In this document: positions 57,074 to 64,000 of the stretch, piece after piece | How the letters are laid out: the number at the start of each line of letters is the position of its first letter | Position numbering within the stretch: position 1 is the first letter of the stretch | Assembly (NCBI RefSeq): GCF_002095435.2 | Contig: NZ_MJEJ02000049.1 | Coordinates: forward strand, 124,001 to 188,000 | Length of the DNA: 64,000 nucleotides | Reading direction: 5' to 3' | Source of the DNA: Williamsia sp. 1138 | GTDB lineage: Bacteria > Actinomycetota > Actinomycetes > Mycobacteriales > Mycobacteriaceae | Position numbers and translations under genes: made by a program | The notes under the pieces: model-generated | What the model saw: only the letters and a program-made list of their open reading frames with translations | The model's database searches: none | What the model was told of the DNA's origin: nothing

Positions 57074-57436
57074 ATGAACAACCGCGAAACCGCCCAGCAC
57101 CCCGAAGACCTGACCCGGCTGTTCGTCGAGCGCTCGAACGCGGGCGATGCAGAGGGAGTCGCCCTTCTCTACGCCGAAGACGCGGTCATGGCGTATCCCC
57201 CGGGGAAGCAGACTGTCGGCCGCGCGGCGATTGCGCAGCTCTGGGCGGAGGTGTTGGCGCACAAGCCACGGTTCGAGGCGGAACAACCGTTGCCGACGCT
57301 GATCAGCGGCGACCTCGCCTTGACCTCCACGCCACCCAGGGATGGCGCCGGCGCTCGCGCCCAGGTCGTCCGTCGCCAACCAGACGGAACATGGCTGAGG
57401 GTTCTTGATCAACCCGAGTTCGTGACGCCCGAGTAG
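57074..57436 (+). CDS. NTF2-like (SnoaL-type) family protein
   Basis: A 120-residue cone-shaped NTF2-fold protein: EDLTRLFVERSNAGDAEGVA, then LLYAEDAVMAYPPGKQTVG and TWLRVLDQPEF. The ATG has AGGAGA 5 bases upstream. Such proteins range from ketosteroid-isomerase-like enzymes to stress proteins; function is open. It is divergent from lysR and followed by a hairpin. Confidence 0.78.
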   Translation: MNNRETAQHPEDLTRLFVERSNAGDAEGVALLYAEDAVMAYPPGKQTVGRAAIAQLWAEVLAHKPRFEAEQPLPTLISGDLALTSTPPRDGAGARAQVVRRQPDGTWLRVLDQPEFVTPE

Positions 57437-57443
57437 ACAGCAA

Positions 57444-57473
57444 GGTCCGCCGCCCCGGATGGGACGGCGGACC
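57444..57473. terminator. Terminator hairpin between NTF2-like gene and siderophore-binding protein gene
   Basis: GGTCCGCCG and CGGCGGACC form a 9-bp stem around a 12-base loop, between convergent stops at 57436 and 57496. It is followed by GTTTGCG on the plus strand. Confidence 0.65.
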
Positions 57474-57495
57474 GTTTGCGATGGACGCAGAAGTG

Positions 57496-58566
57496 CTAGC
57501 TCGGGAAACTCTGCTTCGATTCACCCTTGACCGCGGCGTCGAGCAACGGCACCAGGTTTTCGATGATGTACATCTGGCTGAGCGGGGTGAGGAAGTAGAT
57601 CGCACCGGACAGGGTCGCATCGGTGAACACAGCGCGCTTTTCTTTGACCGCGTTCAGGTTTGCCACTGTGCCGAACTTCATCAGTTCGTCGAAACCCTCC
57701 TGGGTCTCGGTTGCGAACAGGGCCACGTCGGCGTCGATGAGATCGGTGTTCTCGGCCGAGATCAGCGCTTGGCTGTCGGGTTCCGGTACGAACTTCTCGA
57801 GCCCCGGCTTCATGACGAACCCGAGGTCGGTGAAGAAGTCGGTGTTGAGGCCGGCCGGATAGGTGTAGAGCGAGCCGTCGTAGGGCGCGCCCTGGGTGAA
57901 CGTCGACGTCTTGCCCTCGAAGTCCGGGTGCTCCTTGCGCGCCTGTGCGTAGGCGTTCTCCACATCGGTGACGGCCTTGTCGCCCGCGGCGGATCGACCG
58001 ACCGCGTCGGCGATCAGCCGCGTCTGCGCCTGCCAGTTGGAGAAGTACGATGCCGCGCCCTTGACGCTCCCGACAGTGGGCGCGATCTGTTCGAGCTTGT
58101 CGTAATCCTCTTGCGTCATACCGGCATTCGTGCCGATGATCAGGTCGGGATCCAAGCCGGCGATCTTTTCGTACTCGAACCCGTCGGAGACCGAGAGGAC
58201 CTCGGGCTTGTCGTCACCGAGGAGGTCATGCGCCCACGGCCACGTGGCGTCAGGCTGCTCTCCGTACCATTCGGTGACGGCGACCGGCTGGACCCCGAGC
58301 TGAAGCAGGATGTCCTGCTCGGTGTAACCGACGCTGACGACGCGCTTGGGCTCGGACTCGATTGTGGTGGAGCCGAACTCGTGTTCCACGGTGACCGGGA
58401 AAGAGTCGGTCGGGCCCGACGCCCCCGAACTCGACGTAGCGGACGAATCGGCGTCGTCAGACGAACACGCCGCCAACAACCCTGCCGACAGCGTCAGCGC
58501 GACAACCGCACTGAGCAATCGACCTCGCCGAGTACCGCGCCCGTAACGATTTCGGGACCTGATCAT
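57496..58566 (-). CDS. Iron-siderophore ABC transporter substrate-binding lipoprotein (FepB-like)
   Basis: A 356-residue lipoprotein. The signal peptide ends LLAAC with Cys at about residue 34. The mature part is a class III periplasmic-binding-like protein: RVVSVGYTEQDILLQLGVQPVAV, then GLDPDLIIGTNAGMTQEDYD and VALFATETQEGF. It delivers ferric siderophore to the permease pair. The ATG overlaps the ATPase stop (ATGA) and has GAGGAG. It is the last gene of the operon, and the siderophore identity is unknown. Confidence 0.9.
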   Translation of the reverse strand: MIRSRNRYGRGTRRGRLLSAVVALTLSAGLLAACSSDDADSSATSSSGASGPTDSFPVTVEHEFGSTTIESEPKRVVSVGYTEQDILLQLGVQPVAVTEWYGEQPDATWPWAHDLLGDDKPEVLSVSDGFEYEKIAGLDPDLIIGTNAGMTQEDYDKLEQIAPTVGSVKGAASYFSNWQAQTRLIADAVGRSAAGDKAVTDVENAYAQARKEHPDFEGKTSTFTQGAPYDGSLYTYPAGLNTDFFTDLGFVMKPGLEKFVPEPDSQALISAENTDLIDADVALFATETQEGFDELMKFGTVANLNAVKEKRAVFTDATLSGAIYFLTPLSQMYIIENLVPLLDAAVKGESKQSFPS

Positions 58567-59396
58567 CTTCTCTCCTCTATTTGTGATGCCTTGAGCGCAG
58601 GGGCGTGGTGCCGCCCGATGGGGTAAACGACGGGACTGCCCGCGACCGGGTCCAAGCCGACCTGGACATCCATCCCGAACACTTGCGATATCACCTGCGG
58701 CGTGACGACGTCAGTGGGCGTTCCGACGGCGACTATCTCGCCCTGGCGCATCGCCACCAGCGTGTCCGCGTAGCGGGCAGCAAGATTGAGATCGTGCAAC
58801 ACCACCACGACGGTGGTGCCGATACTCCGATTCAGGTCGGTGACCAGATCGAGCACCTCGACCTGATGACTCATGTCGAGGAATGTCGTGGGCTCATCGA
58901 GCAGCAGGATGTCGGTTTCCTGGGCCAACGTCATCGCGATCCAGACCCGTTGGCGCTGCCCACCGGAGATCTCGTCGACATGCCGGTCCGCGAGGTCCAG
59001 TGTGCCCGTCGCAACGAGCGCCGCGGTGACCGCTTCCTCGTCGCGTGCCGTCCAGGTCCGGAACCAGCCCTGGTGCGGATACCGCCCTCTGGCAACAAGA
59101 TCGGCGACCTTGATCTGGTCGGGCGCGATCGGCGATTGGGGAAGCAATCCGAGGATGGTCGCGACCTCTTTGGTGGGCATACTGTGCACGGCCTTGCCGT
59201 CGAGCACCACCTGTCCGAGGCGCGGTGAATGCAACCGAGCCATGGTCCGCAACAGGGTCGACTTCCCGCAGGCGTTCGCGCCGACAATTGCGGTGATCTG
59301 TCCCGGTCCGATCGCCAGCGCCAGATCTTTCACGACGTCCCCGGCGCCGTAAGAAATCGTCAACTCTTCGACCCTCAGATCGTGGTCTCTGGTCAC
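58563..59396 (-). CDS. Iron-siderophore ABC transporter ATP-binding protein (FepC-like)
   Basis: An ATPase of 277 residues. Walker A is VGANACGKST (the more usual residue is Gly in place of the second Ala). The Q-loop follows in LLPQSPIAPDQIKVADLVARGRYPHQ split over two strands, then the signature ISGGQRQRVWIAMTLAQ, Walker B ILLLDEPTTFLDM and H-loop VLHDLNLAARYAD. GTG 59396 has AAGGA at good spacing; upstream in-frame codons overlap the leader. It sits 25 bases after the permease gene. Confidence 0.92.
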   Translation of the reverse strand: MTRDHDLRVEELTISYGAGDVVKDLALAIGPGQITAIVGANACGKSTLLRTMARLHSPRLGQVVLDGKAVHSMPTKEVATILGLLPQSPIAPDQIKVADLVARGRYPHQGWFRTWTARDEEAVTAALVATGTLDLADRHVDEISGGQRQRVWIAMTLAQETDILLLDEPTTFLDMSHQVEVLDLVTDLNRSIGTTVVVVLHDLNLAARYADTLVAMRQGEIVAVGTPTDVVTPQVISQVFGMDVQVGLDPVAGSPVVYPIGRHHAPALKASQIEERR

Positions 59397-59421
59397 CGGA
59401 AGTCCTTTCGGGTCACGGCAG

Positions 59422-60513
59422 TCAATTGGCACCGCCGATCCGGTTCATCCGGATCAACAGCCAGATCAGATACGGCGCGCCGATGATGCCGGTGATCACA
59501 CCGACGGGCAACGACTGCGACAAGAGATGCTGACCGACCATGTCCGAGATGACCACCAGCAGGGCGCCCACCAACGCCGAAGAGATCAGTCCGCCGCCAC
59601 TCTTGCCGGTCAGCAGACCGGCGACAGGGCCGGCCATCAGCGCCACGAAGGCGATCGGACCCGCAGCAGCGGTCGCCACCGATGCGAGGAGCACCGACGC
59701 CACCACCAGACTCAGACGTGCGGTCTCGACCCGAAGGCCCAGTTCGCGGGCGGACTCGTCGCCGAGTTGTAGCGGTCGGATCCAGCGCGACAGGAGCAGG
59801 GTGACGGGAATCAACACCACCAGGCACCAGCCGAGAACGTGCACCTGGGACTCCGATGCATCGCTGAGAGATCCGGTGAGCCACCTCAACGCGACGGAGG
59901 CCTCATAGAGTTTCGCCCGAGTGAGAAAATACGCGGTGAGACTGTCCCCCACCGCGGCGACTCCGATGCCGATCAGGATCATCCGGTACCCGGTCACGCC
60001 TTGGCTCCAGGCGAGTCCGTATACGAGAGCCGCAGCTCCGAGGCCGCCGACAAGTGCCCACACTGACAACACGAATCCGCTTGCCCCGAACACGAGAATG
60101 GCGACGACCGCGCTCGCGCTCGCGCCGTAGGTGACACCGATGATGTCCGGGCTCGCAAGGGGATTGCGTACGAGCTGCTGCAGGATCGTTCCCGCCATAC
60201 CGAAGGCGAGACCGACCATCACGGCCATGGCCGCGCGGGGTAACCGCAGCTCTCCGACGATGAAAGGTGCCGGCGGGTCTGCACTCAGCCCCAACGCGAC
60301 CCGCGCCACGTCCGGAAGGGGTATCCACAGATCGCCCAGCGACAGTGACAGGCAGAACGCCGCGGCGAGCAGGACCAGCAGAACCGCCACGGTGCCGTAC
60401 TCGCGACGTCGTCCCCGGCGGCGAACGAGTCGGACCTCGCGCAACTGACCCTCGCCGAGTTCGACCAACCCGCCCAGGGCCGCGGATGTCCGCGCTTTGT
60501 CGGTGGTTGTCAC
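59422..60513 (-). CDS. Iron-siderophore ABC transporter permease (FepG-like)
   Basis: A 363-residue FecCD-family permease with about nine or ten membrane helices after a basic cytoplasmic N terminus. Signatures are RLPRAAMAVMVGLAFGMAGTI, QQLVRNPLASPDIIGVTYGA, and the coupling region GPIAFVALMAGPVAG. The GTG overlaps the upstream permease stop (GTGA). It pairs with the next permease to form the channel. Confidence 0.92.
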   Translation of the reverse strand: MTTTDKARTSAALGGLVELGEGQLREVRLVRRRGRRREYGTVAVLLVLLAAAFCLSLSLGDLWIPLPDVARVALGLSADPPAPFIVGELRLPRAAMAVMVGLAFGMAGTILQQLVRNPLASPDIIGVTYGASASAVVAILVFGASGFVLSVWALVGGLGAAALVYGLAWSQGVTGYRMILIGIGVAAVGDSLTAYFLTRAKLYEASVALRWLTGSLSDASESQVHVLGWCLVVLIPVTLLLSRWIRPLQLGDESARELGLRVETARLSLVVASVLLASVATAAAGPIAFVALMAGPVAGLLTGKSGGGLISSALVGALLVVISDMVGQHLLSQSLPVGVITGIIGAPYLIWLLIRMNRIGGAN

Positions 60514-61562
60514 AGTTGCGCCATCCGACTGCGGCGCACCAGGAATATGAACACCGGGGCGCCGACCAGGGCCGTGATGATTCCCACCTCGATCTCACCG
60601 GGCCGCGCGATGACACGACCGATGGTGTCCGCAGCGAGGATCAAGATCGCCCCGAGCACAGCGGAATAGGGCAGGATCCATCGATGATCGGCTCCGACGA
60701 AGATCCTGGCGACGTGCGGCACAGTCAGTCCCACGAAGCTGATCGGGCCTGCCACTGCGGTCGCCCCGCCACAAAGCAGCACGATGACGAGCGCACCCAG
60801 ACCCCGAGCGGCGCCGACCCGCTGGCCCAGTCCTCGGGCGACGTCGTCACCGAGGGCCAGGGCATTGAGGAAGCGACCCATCGCCATCGCGAGAATCAAC
60901 CCGACCACCAAGAAGGGCAGCACCGCGAGCAGCGAGGACATGTCGCGGCCACTCAACGAGCCGACGACCCAGAAGCGGTAGTTGTCGAAGGTCTTGGGGT
61001 CGAGCAACAGCAACGCTGTCACCACCGAGGTGAAGGCGGCCGACAATGCGGCACCGGCCAGCGCCAACTTCACCGGCGTGACCCCTTCCCGACCGGACGC
61101 CCCGATCGCGTACACGGCGAGCGAAGCCACCGCTGCGCCGAACAGAGCGAACCAGACGTACTGCCCCGCGGCGACCGCACCGAGGTATCCGATCCCGAGC
61201 ACCACGAACAGGGAGGCACCGCCGTCGACGCCGAGCAGGCCGGGATCTGCAAGTGGATTGCGGGTCAGGCCTTGCATCACTGCGCCACCCGCCCCGAGCG
61301 AGACGCCGACCATCAAGCCGATGAGCGTCCGTGGCACCCGCTGATCTCGGACGACGAGGTGATCATTGTTGGTGGGGTCCATGTCGGTGAACGCGTGCCA
61401 GACCTCACTGAGAGGTACGGCACGCGAACCCAACGCGATGCTTGCCAGCATGACGATCGCCAGCACCAGTACCAAGATCACGAGGATTGCGGTGTTGCGG
61501 CCTATGCGCGCAGAGGGCGGCGCATCGGATGCGCGCGGCGACAACGCGGACAGAACGGACAC
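60510..61562 (-). CDS. Iron-siderophore ABC transporter permease (FepD-like)
   Basis: A 350-residue FecCD-family permease and the first gene of the operon. QRVPRTLIGLMVGVSLGAGG, MQGLTRNPLADPGLLGVDGGA and GPISFVGLTVPHVARIFVG are family hallmarks. The start is a GTG (VSVLSALSP), two bases from an iron box, so the promoter and the box must overlap and the leader is very short or absent. Iron repression through DtxR/IdeR is inferred. Confidence 0.92.
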   Translation of the reverse strand: MSVLSALSPRASDAPPSARIGRNTAILVILVLVLAIVMLASIALGSRAVPLSEVWHAFTDMDPTNNDHLVVRDQRVPRTLIGLMVGVSLGAGGAVMQGLTRNPLADPGLLGVDGGASLFVVLGIGYLGAVAAGQYVWFALFGAAVASLAVYAIGASGREGVTPVKLALAGAALSAAFTSVVTALLLLDPKTFDNYRFWVVGSLSGRDMSSLLAVLPFLVVGLILAMAMGRFLNALALGDDVARGLGQRVGAARGLGALVIVLLCGGATAVAGPISFVGLTVPHVARIFVGADHRWILPYSAVLGAILILAADTIGRVIARPGEIEVGIITALVGAPVFIFLVRRSRMAQL

Positions 61563-61563
61563 A

Positions 61564-61582
61564 AGTGCGCAGCCTAACCTAA
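61564..61582 (-). promoter_or_regulatory. DtxR/IdeR-type iron box before the siderophore importer operon
   Basis: On the minus strand TTAGGTTAGGCT is a perfect left two-thirds of the iron-box consensus; the remaining 7 bases are poorly conserved (about 13 of 19 overall). It lies directly before the first permease gene, exactly where such a box would be expected. Confidence 0.6.
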
Positions 61583-61627
61583 CTAGCGGCCACGAGGTGC
61601 ACAGTCCCGATCAAACCGTCGCTCCGG

Positions 61628-62236
61628 TCAGGCCGATGCCACGATGGCCCCCGCCTGAACGGTGAACCATTGCCGCCAACGATCAGCAGTCCACCCGCGA
61701 TCGCGAACCAGCATCAGCCAGATCCGCCTCGACGTCAGCGTCCACATACCGTCGACGACATCGTCTGCCGGTTCACTCCCGAGAATGAGCGATGTCGCCC
61801 ACCGCACTTCTGCCCATCGCGTGTTCTCCCGGACCGCCAACCTCGCGGCCGCCTCCACATCGGTGACGGCGGCCTGGTCGAGGACGTTCTGGATCACGGC
61901 GGACCGCTCGTGCGCGGAACAGAGCCAGCGCGCGCCTGCATCGATCCGAATGCGCGTGTCCCCCACCCCCATCTGCTGGTATTCGGGCATGTCCCGCACA
62001 GGTATCGCCCTGCCGTCCGACAGCGCATTGTCGATACACGCGTCGAGTAACGACAACTTGGAATCGAACTGCTGATAGACCGTTTGGCGGGTCAGCCCGG
62101 AGGCCTCGGCGACCTTCGCCATCGTGGTCGCCGTCCAGCCCTCGTCGATGAACATGCGCTGCGCGGTGTCCACGACGGTTTGCCGGTTTGCCTGTGCTCG
62201 GGCTGTCCGCAGTTCGGATGAATACGGGCGGGACAT
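61628..62236 (-). CDS. TetR-family transcriptional regulator
   Basis: A 202-residue TetR regulator. The HTH is TAQRMFIDEGWTATTMAKVA and EASGLTRQTVYQQFDSKLSL. The C-terminal ligand domain is Trp-rich (RWLCS, RWAEVRWATSL, WTLTSRRIW, RGWTADRWRQWF). It is divergent from the alpha/beta-hydrolase-fold gene, and a near-perfect 27-base palindrome lies between them. It should repress both that gene and itself. Confidence 0.9.
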   Translation of the reverse strand: MSRPYSSELRTARAQANRQTVVDTAQRMFIDEGWTATTMAKVAEASGLTRQTVYQQFDSKLSLLDACIDNALSDGRAIPVRDMPEYQQMGVGDTRIRIDAGARWLCSAHERSAVIQNVLDQAAVTDVEAAARLAVRENTRWAEVRWATSLILGSEPADDVVDGMWTLTSRRIWLMLVRDRGWTADRWRQWFTVQAGAIVASA

Positions 62237-62254
62237 CGCATCACCCTATCCACA

Positions 62255-62281
62255 TTTGGACTTACACGGTGTAAGTTCAAA
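62255..62281. promoter_or_regulatory. TetR operator between tetR and hydrolase-fold gene
   Basis: The core ACTTACAC-G-GTGTAAGT (62260-62276) is a perfect 8+8 palindrome. TTTG and CAAA at the outer ends (62255-62258, 62278-62281) extend the symmetry to 27 bases. TTGGAC at 62256-62261 could be a -35 of the plus-strand promoter, so binding would block it. Confidence 0.75.
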
Positions 62282-62307
62282 TCTACCGCCGACAGAAAGT
62301 GACCGCC

Positions 62308-63144
62308 ATGACCACCACCGACAGGGCCCTACGTATCCCGACCTCCCTCGGCACTCTCCATGTTCGAGTGGTCGGCAGCGGACCCCCAGCCGTTCTGTGG
62401 CACAGCATGTTCGTCGACTCGACGAGCTGGGACCGTGTTGCCGGCGAATTGGCCCACCACCGCACCCTGTATCTGGTCGACGCACCATCGGCGGGACGCA
62501 GCGACGCACTCGCCCGGGCCACCGACATCGCCGGTTGCGCCGCCGCGGCCACCGATCTGCTCGCCGCCCTCGACGTACCGAGCGTGGACTGGGTCGGCAA
62601 TGCCTGGGGTGGCCACGTGGGAATGCGGCTCGCGGCAACACCGGACACCGCGATCCGAAGTCTGGTCGCCATCAGCGCGCCGACACATCCCATCGACTCC
62701 GGACTGCGCCGCAAGGTTCGAACCCTGGTCCCGCTGTATCGCCTGTTCGGCCCCCGGGGTCTACCTCGCAGGGCGATCGAAGACACCTTGTTCACCGATC
62801 ACACTCGAGCCAACGATCCGGAAGCGCTTGGTCTGCTGACAGATTCCATGCGCCGGACGTCGAGTGCCGCCATGGTCCGGGCCATCGAGACCGCCATCCT
62901 CAATCGAACCGACCTCACGTGGGCGGCGCAGCAGATCACCTGCCCCACGCTCTTCGTGACCACCGACGACCGCGGAGAGTGGACACCGGACCAAGCGCGG
63001 GCCGTCGCCGAACGGATGGTCGACGCCCGCGAGGTGACGATCGCGGGCGCGCGGGTCATCCCGGCCATCGAGCAGCCGGTCGAGACCGCCGCGGCCATCA
63101 CCGCATTCTGGACTGCGCCGGGAGTCCGGACCGACACGGTGTGA
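62308..63144 (+). CDS. Alpha/beta-hydrolase-fold protein lacking the canonical nucleophile and histidine
   Basis: A 278-residue alpha/beta-hydrolase-fold protein. The N-terminal strand and oxyanion area (AVLWHSMFVDSTSWDRVAGE), the Asp-Gly-like loop (VDAPSAGRSDA) and the C-terminal layout are normal. However, the nucleophile elbow reads GNAWGG with Ala99 where Ser, Asp or Cys is expected. The segment where the catalytic His normally sits reads GARVIPAIEQP with Val250. It may be a pseudoenzyme or ligand-binding protein, or use another site. It is under a TetR operator. GTG 62299 is an alternative start. Confidence 0.75.
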   Translation: MTTTDRALRIPTSLGTLHVRVVGSGPPAVLWHSMFVDSTSWDRVAGELAHHRTLYLVDAPSAGRSDALARATDIAGCAAAATDLLAALDVPSVDWVGNAWGGHVGMRLAATPDTAIRSLVAISAPTHPIDSGLRRKVRTLVPLYRLFGPRGLPRRAIEDTLFTDHTRANDPEALGLLTDSMRRTSSAAMVRAIETAILNRTDLTWAAQQITCPTLFVTTDDRGEWTPDQARAVAERMVDAREVTIAGARVIPAIEQPVETAAAITAFWTAPGVRTDTV

Positions 63145-63187
63145 CCCGTCGTCGACGGCGTCGGCCGTGGCGGTAGCGTTGGTGTTC

Positions 63188-63940
63188 ATGTTGAGCAGCA
63201 CCATCGAAATCGAGGCCGGTCACGGTGTCGCGGAAGCGTATGTAACCCGCCCGGATGACAGCGCTCGTCCCGGTGTCCTGTTCTACATGGATGCGTTGGG
63301 TTTGCGACCGCGCCTGTTCGAGATGGCCGACCGGATCGCCGGGTGGGGATTCGTCGTCATGGTCCCCAATGCGTTCTACAGGCACGGCAGCGCTGAGGAA
63401 TTGGCCCCACAGGGCGACCTGAGCGACCCCGAGTACCGCGAGCAGTTCATGGGCGGGGCGATGGACCGGATCCGTTCACTCGGATCTGGTCTCGCGACTG
63501 CGGATGTCCACCAGTACGTGGATCGTCTCCTCGAACTCCCCGACGTGACCGGCAACGGTATCGGTGTCACCGGCTATTGCATGGGCGCCGGCCTGGCACT
63601 GCGCACTGCAGGTTCGCGACCGGATGATGTGAAGGCAGCAGCAGGGTTTCACGGCGGCAATCTGGTCACCGACTCCCCCGACAGCCCGCACGTCGTCGCG
63701 ACACGCGCCCGCGCTCGCCTCTATCTGGGGCACGCCGACAACGACCGGTCGATGCCGCCGGACAAGATCGAGATCCTCGAGCAGACATTCGACACCGCAG
63801 GACTGCTGTACACCTCCGAGGTGTATCCCGGAGCGCCGCATGGGTACACCATGGCCGACACCGCGAGCTATCGGCCCGACGCCGCCGAACGACATTTCGA
63901 AACGCTGGAAGGACTGTTCCGCGAGAGCCTGACACCGTGA
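63188..63940 (+). CDS. Dienelactone hydrolase family protein
   Basis: A 250-residue alpha/beta hydrolase of the dienelactone hydrolase family. The nucleophile is Cys131 in VTGYCMGAGLALR, as in true DLH enzymes. YPGAPHGYTMAD carries the catalytic-type His, and YLGHADNDRSMPP is the acid region. The start ATG 63188 is preferred by family length, though no clear Shine-Dalgarno is seen (GTG 63167 possible). It follows the hydrolase-fold gene by 43 bases, so it may share the TetR-controlled transcript. The last 60 bases of the window after it show nothing I can identify. Confidence 0.85.
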   Translation: MLSSTIEIEAGHGVAEAYVTRPDDSARPGVLFYMDALGLRPRLFEMADRIAGWGFVVMVPNAFYRHGSAEELAPQGDLSDPEYREQFMGGAMDRIRSLGSGLATADVHQYVDRLLELPDVTGNGIGVTGYCMGAGLALRTAGSRPDDVKAAAGFHGGNLVTDSPDSPHVVATRARARLYLGHADNDRSMPPDKIEILEQTFDTAGLLYTSEVYPGAPHGYTMADTASYRPDAAERHFETLEGLFRESLTP

Positions 63941-64000
63941 GAAAACGGATCGCCACGCGCGGAGGTCGCTGACCACTTAGGATTTCGTTTGATCGCGGTC

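Overview
This is a high-GC actinobacterial chromosome segment, about 64 kb and densely coded on both strands. It is most likely from a mycolic-acid-containing member of the Mycobacteriales. I lean towards Gordonia, but that is inference. The main argument is gene order. From about 8.6 to 39 kb the window follows the Mycobacterium tuberculosis block Rv1821-Rv1854c: ndh, ureDGFCBA, a PaaI thioesterase, blaI/M56 peptidase, gnd, guaB1, two CNNM proteins, glcB, an Rv1836c-like protein, gcvP, MerR, DUF151, MerR, garA, gcvH, pgsA2, secA2. I saw no rRNA, tRNA, CRISPR array, IS element or prophage.

Layout. 1-7.2 kb: a recC-recB-recD operon on the minus strand, with recD cut by the window start. 7.3-10.1 kb: a hot-dog thioesterase, a GNAT acetyltransferase and type II NADH dehydrogenase. 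10.1-16.5 kb: the urease operon ureABCFGD (minus), preceded by a citrate-lyase-like gene and a PaaI thioesterase. 16.7-24.7 kb (plus): blaI and an M56 peptidase behind a DtxR/IdeR-type iron box, then gnd, guaB1, two overlapping CNNM genes and an unknown gene. 24.8-29 kb: malate synthase G, a lipoprotein and an Rv1836c-like protein. 29-38.8 kb (minus): secA2, pgsA2, gcvH, garA, ftsR, DUF151, resR and gcvP, with a tandem glycine riboswitch in front of gcvP. 39-46.8 kb: mixed single genes, including PPK2, RtcB and a VWA protein. 47-48.9 kb: bioYMN, an ECF-type biotin transporter. 48.9-51.7 kb: a fadD-type acyl-CoA synthetase beside a truncated TetR gene and a decayed SDR gene. 52.4-54.6 kb: type III glutamine synthetase behind a GlnR-like site array. 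54.7-57.4 kb: a GntR(YtrA)/DUF1648 pair with a palindromic operator, then LysR and an NTF2-like gene. 57.5-61.6 kb (minus): a siderophore ABC importer with an iron box. 61.6-63.9 kb: TetR, an alpha/beta-hydrolase-fold protein lacking the usual nucleophile and histidine, and a dienelactone-hydrolase-family protein.

The genes mostly serve central functions: DNA repair, respiration, nitrogen release and assimilation (urease, GSIII), the glyoxylate and glycine pathways (glcB, gcvP/gcvH, with GarA tying carbon and nitrogen flow to Ser/Thr kinases), accessory secretion, and biotin and iron uptake. The least ordinary signals are a palindromic repeat family present twice (19.7 and 29.0 kb), the GlnR-like array, the iron box before blaI, the decayed SDR/TetR genes, and the hydrolase-fold protein with a TetR operator. 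I did not find a clearly new multi-gene system.
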